Source: Candidatus Omnitrophota bacterium (GTDB taxonomy: Bacteria; Omnitrophota; Gorgyraeia; Duberdicusellales; 4484-171). Taken from it: a stretch of DNA of 5,712 bases. The position numbers and the translations under genes are program-made. Shown here in pieces: positions 5,652 to 5,712 of the stretch. The stretch is taken from NCBI GenBank assembly GCA_023818995.1, contig JAMWDA010000101.1, positions 1 to 5,712 on the forward strand. The letters are read 5' to 3'. Under the pieces are notes generated by a model. The model was not told where the DNA came from. It saw only the letters and a program-made list of their open reading frames with translations, and did not search any database. Positions within the stretch are counted from its first letter, which is position 1, and every line of letters starts with the position of its first letter.

Positions 5652-5712
5652 ATGAAAGCAGCAATTTGTTACGAATTCGGTAACCCTTTGGTGATAGAAG
5701 ATGTTCAAATAG
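5652..5712 (+). CDS. Zinc-type alcohol dehydrogenase (MDR family), 5' end only
   Basis: Only the first 20 codons are in the window: MKAAICYEFGNPLVIEDVQI. This is the characteristic N-terminal strand of medium-chain, zinc-dependent alcohol dehydrogenases, most of which open MKA-x(6-8)-PL-x-(V/I)-E-(D/E)-V. The zinc ligands and the Rossmann fold lie beyond the window edge, so catalytic competence cannot be judged. The start is six bases after the LuxC-type stop, so it belongs to the same operon. No Shine-Dalgarno sequence is seen close to the ATG; the nearest purine run (GAGGGAAG near 5621) is too far upstream. In this setting it would reduce the LuxC-made aldehyde to an alcohol or catalyse the reverse reaction; that role is an inference from gene order. 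Confidence 0.8.
   Translation, partial: MKAAICYEFGNPLVIEDVQI

Overview
The window is AT-rich DNA (roughly one third G+C by eye). Arginine codons are mostly AGA/AGG and isoleucine is often ATA. All real genes lie on the + strand. An outer-membrane TolC-type channel and a periplasmic adaptor point to a bacterium with two membranes. The HEPN/MNT pair, the LuxE/LuxC pair and the codon habit fit an anaerobic or thermophilic lineage, possibly an uncultivated phylum. The sequence alone does not fix the taxon.

Region 1 (1-2617) is a small operon-like block. It holds a short protein that looks like a ribbon-helix-helix DNA-binding protein, a TolC-family outer-membrane efflux protein whose start overlaps it, and a MacA/HlyD-type periplasmic adaptor. 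A perfect 9-bp GC-rich hairpin sits in the 51-base gap between the channel and adaptor genes. The inner-membrane pump (ABC or RND) that normally completes such a machine is not in the window.

Region 2 (2618-3319) starts two bases after the adaptor stop. It is a decayed HEPN/MNT (HepT/MntA-type) toxin-antitoxin module. The HEPN toxin gene keeps its N- and C-terminal thirds in different frames and has lost the middle, including the expected RNase motif. The overlapping nucleotidyltransferase antitoxin keeps its GSY...DID active site but needs a -1 shift at G-AAA-AAG to be read whole. About 165 bases of AT-rich intergenic DNA follow.

Region 3 (3320-5712) is a second operon: a LuxE-family acyl-protein synthetase, a LuxC-family acyl-CoA/acyl-protein reductase overlapping it by 20 bases, and, 6 bases further, the first 20 codons of a zinc-type alcohol dehydrogenase that runs off the window. 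Together these would activate a carboxylic (probably fatty) acid with ATP, reduce the thioester to an aldehyde with NADPH, and interconvert aldehyde and alcohol. No luciferase (luxAB) or LuxD thioesterase is visible here, so the pathway is probably not bioluminescence. The product is unknown.
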